The notes under the pieces were generated by a model. That model made no database searches and was not told the origin of the DNA. It saw nothing but the letters and a program-made list of their open reading frames with translations. Of a DNA stretch of 12,078 nt, positions 1 through 7,100 are shown one piece after another. The DNA is from DATLFI01 sp035524895 (GTDB taxonomy: Bacteria > Acidobacteriota > Thermoanaerobaculia > Multivoradales > Multivoraceae): positions 1 through 12,078 of the forward strand of contig DATLFI010000014.1 in assembly GCA_035524895.1 (NCBI GenBank). The letters are read 5' to 3'. A program made the translations under genes and the position numbers. Position 1 is the stretch's first letter. The number at the start of each line of letters is the position of its first letter.

Positions 1-1023
1 GACGACCACCGCCGCCCCTCCCGCAAGCCGCGCCGATTCCCCGCCCACCGCCGCCAGTGTCGCTCCGGCCACGAGCACCGCAGGCGGCGAGACGAAGAAC
101 AGAGACAACCCCACGAGCACGAGCACCACCAGAGACCACCGATAGTCGAGCTGGACGAACGCCGATCGCGCAACCATGCGCCAGACGTCATGCAGCCGGG
201 GATACGGCCGCACCGACTCGATCCCCGGGTCGAGCCCGAGCCAGGGCCTCCCGCCGGCCCCCGCCACAGCCTTGGCAAGCGCGACGTCATCGATCAGCCG
301 TGTCCTGATCGCCTCGAAGCTCCCCGCCTGTTCGAGCGCCGCTCGCCGCACCAGCACGCAGCCTCCGGCAGCCGCGGCGGTCCGTGCGCCCGCCCGCGCC
401 ACGTCCCGAAAGGGGTACAGGAGCTGAAAGAAGTAAACGAACGCCGGCACCAGCAGCTTCTCCCAGAAGGCATCGGTGCGTAGCTTTGCCATGATCGAAA
501 CCAGGTCGAAGCCACGGCTCGCCTGTACGAAGAGCCCTGCCAGGGCGCCCGGTCGAAGCCGTATGTCGGCGTCAGTCAGCAACAGCCACTCGGCGTCGGG
601 CCACCGCTCCCCTGCGCGCGCGAGCCCGACTGCCTGTGCGTGCACCTTTCCCGTCCAACCAGGCGGGCGTGGCCCTGCGGCGATCACCTCCAGCACGGCT
701 GCTCCCGGAGTCACGCCGAGACCCCGCGCGACCTCGTGTGCCACTTCGGTCGTGGCGTCGGTCGAGCCGTCGTCGACCAGCACCACGCCGGTGAGTCCCT
801 CTTGCGCCAACAGCCAGGGTAGCGTACGCGGCAGCAGCTCGGCCTCGTCGCGGGCCGGCACCAGCGCCACCACTCCCACGCCGTCAGGTTCCTCTGACAC
901 GAGGTCACTTGCGGCCACCGGCAGCACGAGCTCAGCGGGCCAGCGACGACGCCGGTCCAGAGAGAGCGCCAGCCAGAACACGAGAACGGACGCCGCGAAG
1001 GCTGGCAATACGAGAACGCTCAT
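1..1023 (-). CDS. hpnB: Hopene-associated glycosyltransferase HpnB (3' end outside window)
   Basis: Family 2 glycosyltransferase, 341 codons visible with no stop before the left edge, so the C-terminus is missing. The ATG at 1023 is followed by a short hydrophobic N-terminal segment (about residues 2-21). The GT-A core follows: VALVPARDEA, the nucleotide-sugar motif LVDDGSTDATTE, then LLLTDADI (the DxD-type metal site), PPGWTGK, and the HpnB-typical blocks FWEKLLVPAFVYFFQLLYPF, TAAAAGGCVLVRR, RLIDDVALAK, WLGL and SVRPYP. A C-terminal hydrophobic helix is starting at the edge. HpnB is named for its place in hopanoid clusters and is thought to act in modifying the hopanoid side chain at the inner membrane; its exact reaction is less certain. 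The gene is divergent from the START-domain gene at 1152. There is no Shine-Dalgarno sequence before the ATG, and the candidate -10 lies so close that a leaderless mRNA is possible. The family call is strong; the hopanoid link is inferred because no squalene-hopene cyclase is in view. Confidence 0.88.
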   Translation of the reverse strand, partial: MSVLVLPAFAASVLVFWLALSLDRRRRWPAELVLPVAASDLVSEEPDGVGVVALVPARDEAELLPRTLPWLLAQEGLTGVVLVDDGSTDATTEVAHEVARGLGVTPGAAVLEVIAAGPRPPGWTGKVHAQAVGLARAGERWPDAEWLLLTDADIRLRPGALAGLFVQASRGFDLVSIMAKLRTDAFWEKLLVPAFVYFFQLLYPFRDVARAGARTAAAAGGCVLVRRAALEQAGSFEAIRTRLIDDVALAKAVAGAGGRPWLGLDPGIESVRPYPRLHDVWRMVARSAFVQLDYRWSLVVLVLVGLSLFFVSPPAVLVAGATLAAVGGESARLAGGAAVVV

Positions 1024-1028
1024 CTCGG

Positions 1029-1076
1029 CGCACAGTACACGGACGGGGCGGTTGCCAGCCGCCAATATACTGTGCG
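1029..1076. promoter_or_regulatory. Inverted repeat in the divergent hpnB / START-gene promoter region
   Basis: Arms 1029-1039 and 1066-1076 are an 11-base inverted repeat with one mismatch: TGTACTGTGCG read leftward and TATACTGTGCG read rightward, separated by 26 bases. The outward-facing hexamers TATACT (1066-1071, + strand) and TGTACT (1039-1034, - strand) resemble -10 boxes for the two divergent genes. I see no good -35 box at the right distance for either. It may be a symmetrical pair of promoters or an operator for a dimeric regulator. No regulator gene is adjacent. Confidence 0.35.
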
Positions 1077-1151
1077 AGAACGTTTGGCCGCCGCGCTCAT
1101 CCGGAGGGCTTGCCGCGCTCGACGTCTTTGCCGTTGAACGCTGGTCGAGCC

Positions 1152-1916
1152 GTGGAAAGACTACGCACTCCGTCCCCGCCAGGCCGCATCCGCATCGCTC
1201 GTGCCCTGGCTATCTGCTTGGGGACCTGTCTGTTCGCGCCGAGCACCTATCATGCTGCGTCGCTCGCCCAGATCGGCGGAGGAACGAATCGTGGGGACGC
1301 CAGCGGCGCGCTAGCGGCTCCCGGGAGCGAAGCCGGTCCCTGCCCCACCCTGCTGCGGGCCACCGACGAGATGTTGCTGCAGGCCGAGCAGCCGAAGGGT
1401 TGGACCGAGCTCGAGCACCTGCCGCAGCACCGACTGGAGCGCAGCATCGGGATCATTCGGGTCGAGGCGCCCGCCGACATCGTCTTCGCGGTGGTCACCG
1501 ACTACGACGGCTTCGAGCGTTTCATGCCGATGGTGAGCGCCTCGACCAAGGAAGGCGAGCGGGAGGGGAAGGCCGTGGTCCGGCAATCGATCAAGTTGCC
1601 CTTCCCGATCAGCAACCGCCACTTCGTGATCGAGGTCGAGAGCCGCGACCAGCAGACGCGACGCGGCTGGCGGTGCCTCGAGTCACGCTGGTCGTATGTG
1701 CAAGGCAGCGGCAATATCGCCGAGGGCTACGGACGCTGGGAGGTGCTCGAGGATGGCTTGGGCCGCGCTCTGGTGGCGTACGTCGGATTCGTAGATCCAG
1801 GCGGAAGATTGCCCGGTTGGGCCTTCACCTGGGCGACCCGTCAGGGCCTGCCACGAATCTTGCAAGCAGTGCAGCGAGAAGCACGGCGACGCGCGCCGGC
1901 GGCGAACGTTCGCTGA
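1152..1916 (+). CDS. Exported START/SRPBCC-fold (polyketide cyclase/COQ10-like) protein
   Basis: 254 residues from the GTG at 1152. That start places a signal-peptide-like N-terminus directly after it: basic VERLRT..RIRIAR, then hydrophobic ALAICLGTCLFAP, with likely cleavage near HAAS or SLA. The frame is open further upstream, and a TTG at 1134 is an alternative start. Neither has a convincing Shine-Dalgarno sequence. From about residue 95 the protein matches the SRPBCC/START pattern: IIRVEAPADIVFAVVTDYDGFERFMP, then the beta-grasp strands VVRQSIKLPFPISNRHF and GYGRWEVLEDG, and a long C-terminal helix (TWATRQGLPRILQAVQREAR). This fold makes a deep hydrophobic cavity for lipids or other apolar ligands, and the ligand cannot be read from sequence. 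It is transcribed away from hpnB across a 128-base gap, so a periplasmic lipid-binding role is an inference from location only. A single-domain carrier or cyclase are both possible. Confidence 0.75.
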   Translation: MERLRTPSPPGRIRIARALAICLGTCLFAPSTYHAASLAQIGGGTNRGDASGALAAPGSEAGPCPTLLRATDEMLLQAEQPKGWTELEHLPQHRLERSIGIIRVEAPADIVFAVVTDYDGFERFMPMVSASTKEGEREGKAVVRQSIKLPFPISNRHFVIEVESRDQQTRRGWRCLESRWSYVQGSGNIAEGYGRWEVLEDGLGRALVAYVGFVDPGGRLPGWAFTWATRQGLPRILQAVQREARRRAPAANVR

Positions 1917-1991
1917 CCGGCGTAGCCGACACTCAGGATGGCGATGGCCGCTGCTCGGTGTGCCATCGTCAGCAATCTGCCATTGAGGTCA

Positions 1992-1997
1992 GAGGAG
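1992..1997 (+). promoter_or_regulatory. Shine-Dalgarno site fixing the DUF2807 start
   Basis: GAGGAG, nine bases before the ATG at 2007. It favours this start over the upstream in-frame ATG at 1938. Confidence 0.7.
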
Positions 1998-2006
1998 ACA
2001 GCAGCC

Positions 2007-2708
2007 ATGACCAAGACGAAATTCGTGTTCCGATCGACCACGCCCGAGACCGCAGTCCAGGGCTCCGGGCAGCGTGTCGAGCAGAAGCGGGACCTTTCAG
2101 GCTTCGAACGGCTGGAGGTGCACGGTCCTTTCGATGTCGAGCTGGCGCCCGGCGCTGCAGGACCGGCCCGGCTCGAGGGGGACGACAACGTGCTGCCGCT
2201 CGCGAGGCTGGAGATGGCAGGCAGCCTCCTGACGGTGCGCCTGGCCACAGACGACGGGGGCAGCCTCTCGGTCGCGACCGAGCAGCCCATCTCCTTGCGC
2301 CTGCCTGTGAAGGACCTCGGCAGGGTCCAGGTCCATTCGACCTCGCGGGTGCGTTCCACAAAGCCGCTGCGAGCTCCCTCCCTCGAGCTCGAGACCCACG
2401 GCTCGGCCGTCGTCGATCTAGAGCTCGATACCGACGAGCTGAGGCAGGAGGCCAAGGGCAACGCGGAGGTGACCCTCAGGGGGCGGACCGGCACCCACCG
2501 CGTGCGCGCGTCCGGCAGCTCCGAGGTCCATGCGTTCGAGCTGGCCGCCGAAGTCTGTGAGGCGAGGGCCTCGGGTTCGGCGACGGTCGAGGTGCAAGCC
2601 CACGGCCAGCTCGATGCCCGCGCGTCCGGCAAGGCCAGGATCGCCTACCAAGGCGACCCAGCCATCAGCCAGACTCTGTCCGGCAAGGGGCAGATCGAGC
2701 GCGGCTGA
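2007..2708 (+). CDS. DUF2807 (head GIN domain) beta-repeat protein
   Basis: 233 residues. I chose the ATG at 2007 because GAGGAG (1992-1997) lies nine bases upstream; an in-frame ATG at 1938 would add 23 residues without a ribosome site. The start of the fold is FERLEVHGPFDVELAPG, the usual opening of DUF2807 (putative auto-transporter adhesin head GIN domain), followed by GDDNVLPLARLEMAGSLLTV and then short repeated strands rich in Ser, Gly and Val, such as VHSTSRV, ETHGSAVVDLEL, RASGSSEV, ARASGSATVEV and DARASGKARI. This pattern suggests a right-handed beta-helix-like stack. Family members are commonly exported and cell-surface or periplasmic. Here neither start yields a signal peptide (MTKTKFVFRSTTPETAV), which is odd. 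The gene lies 90 bases after the START-domain gene, on the same strand, with its own ribosome site. The molecular role of the family is unknown. Confidence 0.72.
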   Translation: MTKTKFVFRSTTPETAVQGSGQRVEQKRDLSGFERLEVHGPFDVELAPGAAGPARLEGDDNVLPLARLEMAGSLLTVRLATDDGGSLSVATEQPISLRLPVKDLGRVQVHSTSRVRSTKPLRAPSLELETHGSAVVDLELDTDELRQEAKGNAEVTLRGRTGTHRVRASGSSEVHAFELAAEVCEARASGSATVEVQAHGQLDARASGKARIAYQGDPAISQTLSGKGQIERG

Positions 2709-2968
2709 GCCTCGGCGCAACTCGAGGGGTGTTGCGTAGTAGATATTGGTAGACAGAGAGACGGGCTCCTCGGTTTCCGGGCCGGCAGTCGGCCGGGAAT
2801 CACCGAGGGGCCCGATCTTGTTGCCTACCTCTGAGATTGTGAGCCGCTCGCCGCCCCACCGCGGCTGCGACAAAAGTTCCTCGTCGCACCGGCGCCTCTC
2901 CCTGTCGTTACTCCCCCTCGAATCGCCGCCCCGGGCGATGACCCAGTCGTCCTCGCACCCCAAGTCCC
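2709..2968. other. Intergenic region before tonB
   Basis: 260 bases with no supported gene; open frames crossing it lack family features. It holds the long stem-loop at 2762-2814. The remaining 150 bases up to the tonB ATG show no clear -35/-10 pair and no Shine-Dalgarno sequence next to the ATG at 2969. Confidence 0.5.
2762..2814 (+). terminator. Long stem-loop between DUF2807 gene and tonB
   Basis: The outer stem 2762-2774 pairs with 2802-2814 (CGGGCTCCTCGGT against ACCGAGGGGCCCG: 13 pairs, one a G-U). A two-base bulge (2800-2801) leads into an inner stem 2775-2784/2790-2799 with one mismatch and a five-base loop GCAGT, about 22 paired positions in all. The following bases ATCTTGTTGCC are not a proper U tract, so it is at best an atypical terminator for the upstream gene. 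It could equally be an RNA element in a long tonB leader. Confidence 0.5.
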
Positions 2969-3715
2969 ATGTTCGAGAACAGCCGAAGCATGCAGCGGTG
3001 GTCGGCCCCCCGCGAGTCAGTGATCCGAACCCACCTCGGCTACGTGCCCTACCTCGAGGACGAGGACGATCGCGACCGGCGCGTCCTGCTCGTCACGATC
3101 GTCGTGGCCGTCGTCCTGCACGTGCTTGCATTCCTGTTCATCCGGCTACCCGAGAGCCAGCAGGTAGCGGAGGTGCTGACGCCGCAGCGTGTCGTTTTCA
3201 CGGTCTCGCCGGTGCGTTTCCAACCCCCGCCACCCCAGGCCGAGCAACGCAGGGTCCCGCGCACTCGACGCGCCACCATCCCGATACCGGACCCGACTCC
3301 GGACGAGCCCGAGCCTCTGCCGATCGAGGATCTCGACCTGCCCGACATCGAGATCGCCGACCTCGTGTTCGCCGTCCCGGAGGCGCCTCCGTCGGCGCGC
3401 AGGGGTAGTGGTTGGGACGGCCAGGAGCCGCTCCAGGTCGGCGGCGACGTCTCGCCGCCGGTCAAGATCTACTCCCCGGTCCCGCGGTACACCGAGGATG
3501 CCCGCAAAGGCCGGGTCCAGGGGGTGGTGATCCTGCAGGCCGTCATCGACGCACTCGGCAATGTCGACGAAGTGTCGGTGCTCAAAGGCCTGCCTCTCGG
3601 GCTGAGCGAGTCCGCGATCGCGACCGTCAGCGAATGGAAGTTCAGGCCGGCGAGCCGAAACGGAACGCCCGTACCGGTGTACTTCAACCTGACCGTGACG
3701 TTCAGCCTGCAGTAG
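2969..3715 (+). CDS. tonB: TonB-family energy transducer
   Basis: 248 residues, close to E. coli TonB in length. The layout is the classic one: a cytoplasmic N-terminus of about 38 residues, one membrane helix at 39-59 (VLLVTIVVAVVLHVLAFLF) containing His51, which may correspond to the conserved membrane His of TonB, then a Pro/Glu-rich periplasmic spacer (about 82-141, with QPPPP and PDPTPDEPEPLP). The C-terminal TonB domain is at about 160-248: PPVKIYSPVPRYTEDARKG, VVILQAVIDALGNV, WKFRPAS and PVYFNLTVTF. TonB couples the proton gradient, through ExbB/ExbD, to outer-membrane receptors. No exbB, exbD or receptor gene is in the window, so this is an orphan copy. The ATG at 2969 lacks a Shine-Dalgarno sequence; the ATG at 2990 (Met8) is an alternative that keeps all domains. 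The spacer has a markedly acidic second half (EDLDLPDIEIAD). Confidence 0.9.
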   Translation: MFENSRSMQRWSAPRESVIRTHLGYVPYLEDEDDRDRRVLLVTIVVAVVLHVLAFLFIRLPESQQVAEVLTPQRVVFTVSPVRFQPPPPQAEQRRVPRTRRATIPIPDPTPDEPEPLPIEDLDLPDIEIADLVFAVPEAPPSARRGSGWDGQEPLQVGGDVSPPVKIYSPVPRYTEDARKGRVQGVVILQAVIDALGNVDEVSVLKGLPLGLSESAIATVSEWKFRPASRNGTPVPVYFNLTVTFSLQ

Positions 3716-4028
3716 CCAGTTCCCCTCCCCCTCTGAGTTCCCCATAAAAGGGGGCCTGGCTTCCCTCTCACCGCGCCCCCATCGCCATCTGCTCCTCGGG
3801 CGGGGGCTCGCTGCGCCCTCCAGGGGCGACGTGCGCCCCGAGCCGCGCAGCCGGACCGGCGCCGGCGCCCACTGGGGCCGGGACCCAGCTCGCAGGCCCG
3901 AACGCTCCGCGCGAGTGGGGGCCAGGGAACGACCCAGCCCCAGCAACCCCCGGTCGACGGCCGGCGCAGCGGGCGGGGTCACGTCGACCCGGCCCCCTCT
4001 GGACCGCGGCAGTTGCCCTCCCGCGCTA

Positions 4029-4059
4029 CCCCCTCCCCCCCGGGCCCTCCCCCTCCCCC
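4029..4059 (-). other. G-quadruplex-type tract (G runs on the - strand)
   Basis: The - strand reads five G runs of 5, 5, 3, 7 and 5 bases separated by A, A, CCC and A. This fits the G3+N1-7 quadruplex pattern, with the + strand able to form an i-motif. It lies 83 bases before the P450 start codon, on the template strand of that gene. Confidence 0.55.
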
Positions 4060-4107
4060 ATCTTCCACCTCCCTCCCGCCACGCTTCCCGCCTTCCCGCC
4101 ACCGCGC

Positions 4108-4113
4108 TATAAA
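4108..4113 (+). promoter_or_regulatory. Candidate -10 box of the P450 gene
   Basis: TATAAA is a rare AT patch in a GC-rich stretch, 28 bases before the ATG at 4142. The hexamer 17 bases upstream (TTCCCG, 4085-4090) matches only the TT of a sigma-70 -35 box. If it is used, the leader would be roughly 20 bases long. Confidence 0.3.
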
Positions 4114-4141
4114 CAACGCCTCGCCAGCGCCAGCCCCAGCC

Positions 4142-7100
4142 ATGCCCGAGCCAGGCCCCCGCCCCATCCCGCAGCCGCCCGAGAAGCTGCTGCTCGGCAA
4201 TGTTCTCGACCTGGGCCGCGAGACCCAGGTCCAGGACCTGATGCGGCTGGCGCGGGAGTACGGCGAGATCTTCTACCTGCAGCTCGCCGGCCGACGACTG
4301 GTCGTGGTGTCGAGCCACCGCCTGGTCGACGAGCTGTCCGACGAGTCGCGCTTCGACAAGCGGATCTGGGCACCGCTGCGTAACCTGCGCGCGTTCGCGG
4401 GAGACGGCCTGTTCACCGCGCACACCTTCGAGCCGAACTGGCCGAAGGCGCATCACATCCTGCTGCCCAGCTTCTCCCAGCAGGCGATGAAGGGCTATCA
4501 CCCGATGATGCTCGACATCGCGCGGCAGCTCCTCGATCGCTGGGCGCGGCAGAACCCGGGAGACGAAGTCGACGTCCCCGACACGATGACCCGGCTGACC
4601 CTCGACACCATCGGGTTGTGCGGCTTCGACTTCCGCTTCAACTCGTTCTACCGCGAGCGCATGCACCCGTTCATACGGGCGATGACGCGCGCCATGTCGA
4701 TCGCGCTCGGGCGCTCGGTCCGTCCGGACATCTCGAACCGCCTGCTGTTCCGAGAGAACCAGCGGTTCCGGCGCAGCATCGAGCTGATGAACGAGACCGT
4801 CGACGGCATCATCCGGGAGCGGCGTCGCGGCGGCGACCTGGCCGCGAAGCAGGACCTGCTCGCCGCAATGCTCCTCGGCCGCGATCCGCACACCGGAGAA
4901 GGGCTCGACGACCTCAACATTCGCTACCAGATCCTCACCTTCCTGATCGCCGGGCACGAGACCACCAGCGGGCTGCTGTCCTTCGCGCTCTACTTCCTGG
5001 TCCAGCACCCCGCGGTGCTCGAGCAGGCCCGGTCGGAGGTCGACCGTGTTCTGGGCGGCGACCTCGATCGCGACCCCTCGTTCCGCGATGTCACCGAGCT
5101 GCGCGTCGTACGGCAGGTGCTCAACGAGTCACTGCGGCTGTGGCCGACGGCACCGATGTTTGCGCTCTTCCCCAAGGAGGGCACGACAACGCTCGGCGGC
5201 GCCTACCAGGTCGACAAACGCGATGCGATCGCCGTCCTGGCGCCGATGCTCCACCGCGACCCAGCGGTCTGGGGTCGCAATCCCGAAGTGTTCGACCTCG
5301 CGCACTTCTCGCCCGAGGCCGAGGCAGCGCTGCCGCCGAACGCCTTCAAACCATTCGGCAACGGCCAGCGCGCCTGCATCGGGCGGCAGTTCGCGATGCA
5401 CGAGGCGACGCTGGCTCTCGGCATGATCCTGCAGCGGTTCGAGCTGCACGACCACCGCAACTATCAGCTGCGGGTCAAGGAGACGCTGACCCTCAAGCCG
5501 GAGGACTTTTTCCTGCGCGTGGTGCCGAGGGCGCCCCGGATCCCGGCTCCCGTCGCTCGCCCCGCGAGCCCGCAGGCACAAGCGATCCGTCCCGCCGCCG
5601 CCGAGCACGGCGGCACGCTCGCCGAGCCGCGCCAGAGCCAGAGCCAGAGCCAGAACCACGGGACTCCTTTCCTGGTCCTGTTCGGCTCCAACATGGGCAC
5701 CGCGGAAGGCCTAGCCAACCGCATCGCCGAGGACGGGGAGGCCAGGGGCTTCGCCGTCACGATCGCGCCCCTGGACGACTTCGTGGGCCGGCTGCCGGCT
5801 GCCGGCGCTGTCACCGTGGTGACCTCGTCTTACAACGGCACCCCACCCGACAACGCGGTGGCGTTCTGCCGCTGGCTGCACGACGAGGCCCTCGCGCCGG
5901 ATGCGCTCGCCGGGGTGCGCTATGCCGTCTTCGGCTGCGGGCACCGCGATTGGGCCTCGACCTATCAGCACGTGCCGCAGCTCGTCGACAGTCTGCTCGC
6001 CGAGCATGGCGCCGAGCGGATCCACGCGTTGGGAGCGGGGGATGGTGGCGGCGACTTCGACGGCGACTTCGAAGGGTGGTACCAAGGCTTCTGGCCGCGC
6101 GTTGGCGAGCGGCTCGGCGTCGACGCGCCCGCGAGGGCAGAGGTCCTCACCACGCGCGGCCGCGCCCAACTCCGGGTCGAGGTGGTCGAAGACAGCCAGG
6201 CCCACCCGTTCGTCGAAGCGTTCGGAGCGCGGCCGATGGTGGTGGTCGAGAACCGCGAGATCCAGGGACCCGGTGCCGGTCGCTCGACCCGACACATCGA
6301 GCTCGCCCTGCCAGCCGGCGTGAGCTACGAGACCGGCGACCACCTCGGCGTGATTGCCCACAACGACGAGGCCCTGGCGCGGCGGGTGGCCGCGCGCTTT
6401 GGTTTCGACGAGCACTCTCGCGTTCGAGTCACGCGCGCGGGGGCAGGCAAGAGCGAGCTCCCGCTGGGTCAGACGATCGGGGTGGTGCGGCTGCTGCGCG
6501 ACTACGTCGAGCTGCAGGACCCCGCCACCCGCAACCAGCTCGAGCATCTCGCCGAGCACGCTCCCTGCCCTCCCGACCAGAAGCTGTTGCGTTCGCTCTG
6601 CCTCGACGACGAGGCGGCACGCAACAGCTTCCGCGCCGAGGTTCTCGAGAAGCGGCGCTCCGTGTTCGACCTGCTCGAGGAGCTGCCCTCGTGCGAGCTG
6701 CCGTTCGAGTCGTTCCTCTCGATGCTGCCGCCGCTGCGGCCGCGGTACTACTCGATCTCGTCCTCGCCGAGGAAGTACGAGCGCATCCTGTCGATCACGG
6801 TCGGCGTAGCGTGCGGGCCGGCGCGCAGCGGTCGAGGCGAGTTTCGCGGTGTCTGCTCGAGCTACCTCGCCGAGCGGCCGCGTGGCAGCAGCGTATGGGC
6901 GTTCGTGCGCGATACCGGCTCGGCCTTCCGCCCGCCGAAGAGTCCGCGCACACCGATGATCCTCGTCGGCCCGGGCACCGGCATCGCGCCGTTTCGCGGC
7001 TTCCTCCAGGATCGTCTCGACCAGCGGGAGAAGGGCGTGCGGGTCGGCCGATCGCTGCTCTTCTTCGGCTGCCGTCATCCAGACCACGACTTCCTCTACC

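Larger units (their letters stand above)
3716..4141. other. Long GC-rich intergenic region upstream of the P450 fusion gene
   Basis: 426 bases without a supported gene; an open frame continuous with the P450 gene extends up to 4013 but is low-complexity Pro/Ser/Arg. Visible items: weak hairpins CCCC-ATAAAA-GGGG (3740-3753) and GGGGCG-ACGTG-CGCCCC (3823-3839), either of which could end tonB transcription; the palindrome GGCGCCGGCGCC near 3858; a GGTCGAC/GTCGACC inverted pair (3952-3958 and 3983-3989); a C-run tract (4029-4059); and TATAAA (4108-4113). No good -35 and no operator can be assigned with confidence. Confidence 0.5.

Noticed and set aside
476..2560. 694-residue open frame on the + strand
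   Set aside because: It lies over hpnB, the START-domain gene and the DUF2807 gene in another frame, and its product is Arg/Ser/Ala/Pro-rich with no domain: a GC-rich shadow.
3952..3989. GGTCGAC/GTCGACC pair as a P450 operator like the Bm3R1 site
   Set aside because: Only seven bases pair and each half is itself a common GTCGAC palindrome; no TetR-type repressor gene is nearby.
4013..4141. N-terminal extension of the P450 frame
   Set aside because: Pro/Ser-rich translation of the C-rich tract with no ribosome site; the BM3 N-terminus aligns with the ATG at 4142.
4108..4141. TATAAA plus GCCATG context suggesting a eukaryotic-type promoter and Kozak site
   Set aside because: All neighbouring genes are bacterial with Shine-Dalgarno sites in several cases; the resemblance is what a GC-rich leader would give.
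3146..5008. 620-residue open frame on the - strand
   Set aside because: Antisense to tonB and the P450 domain, low-complexity, no family motif.
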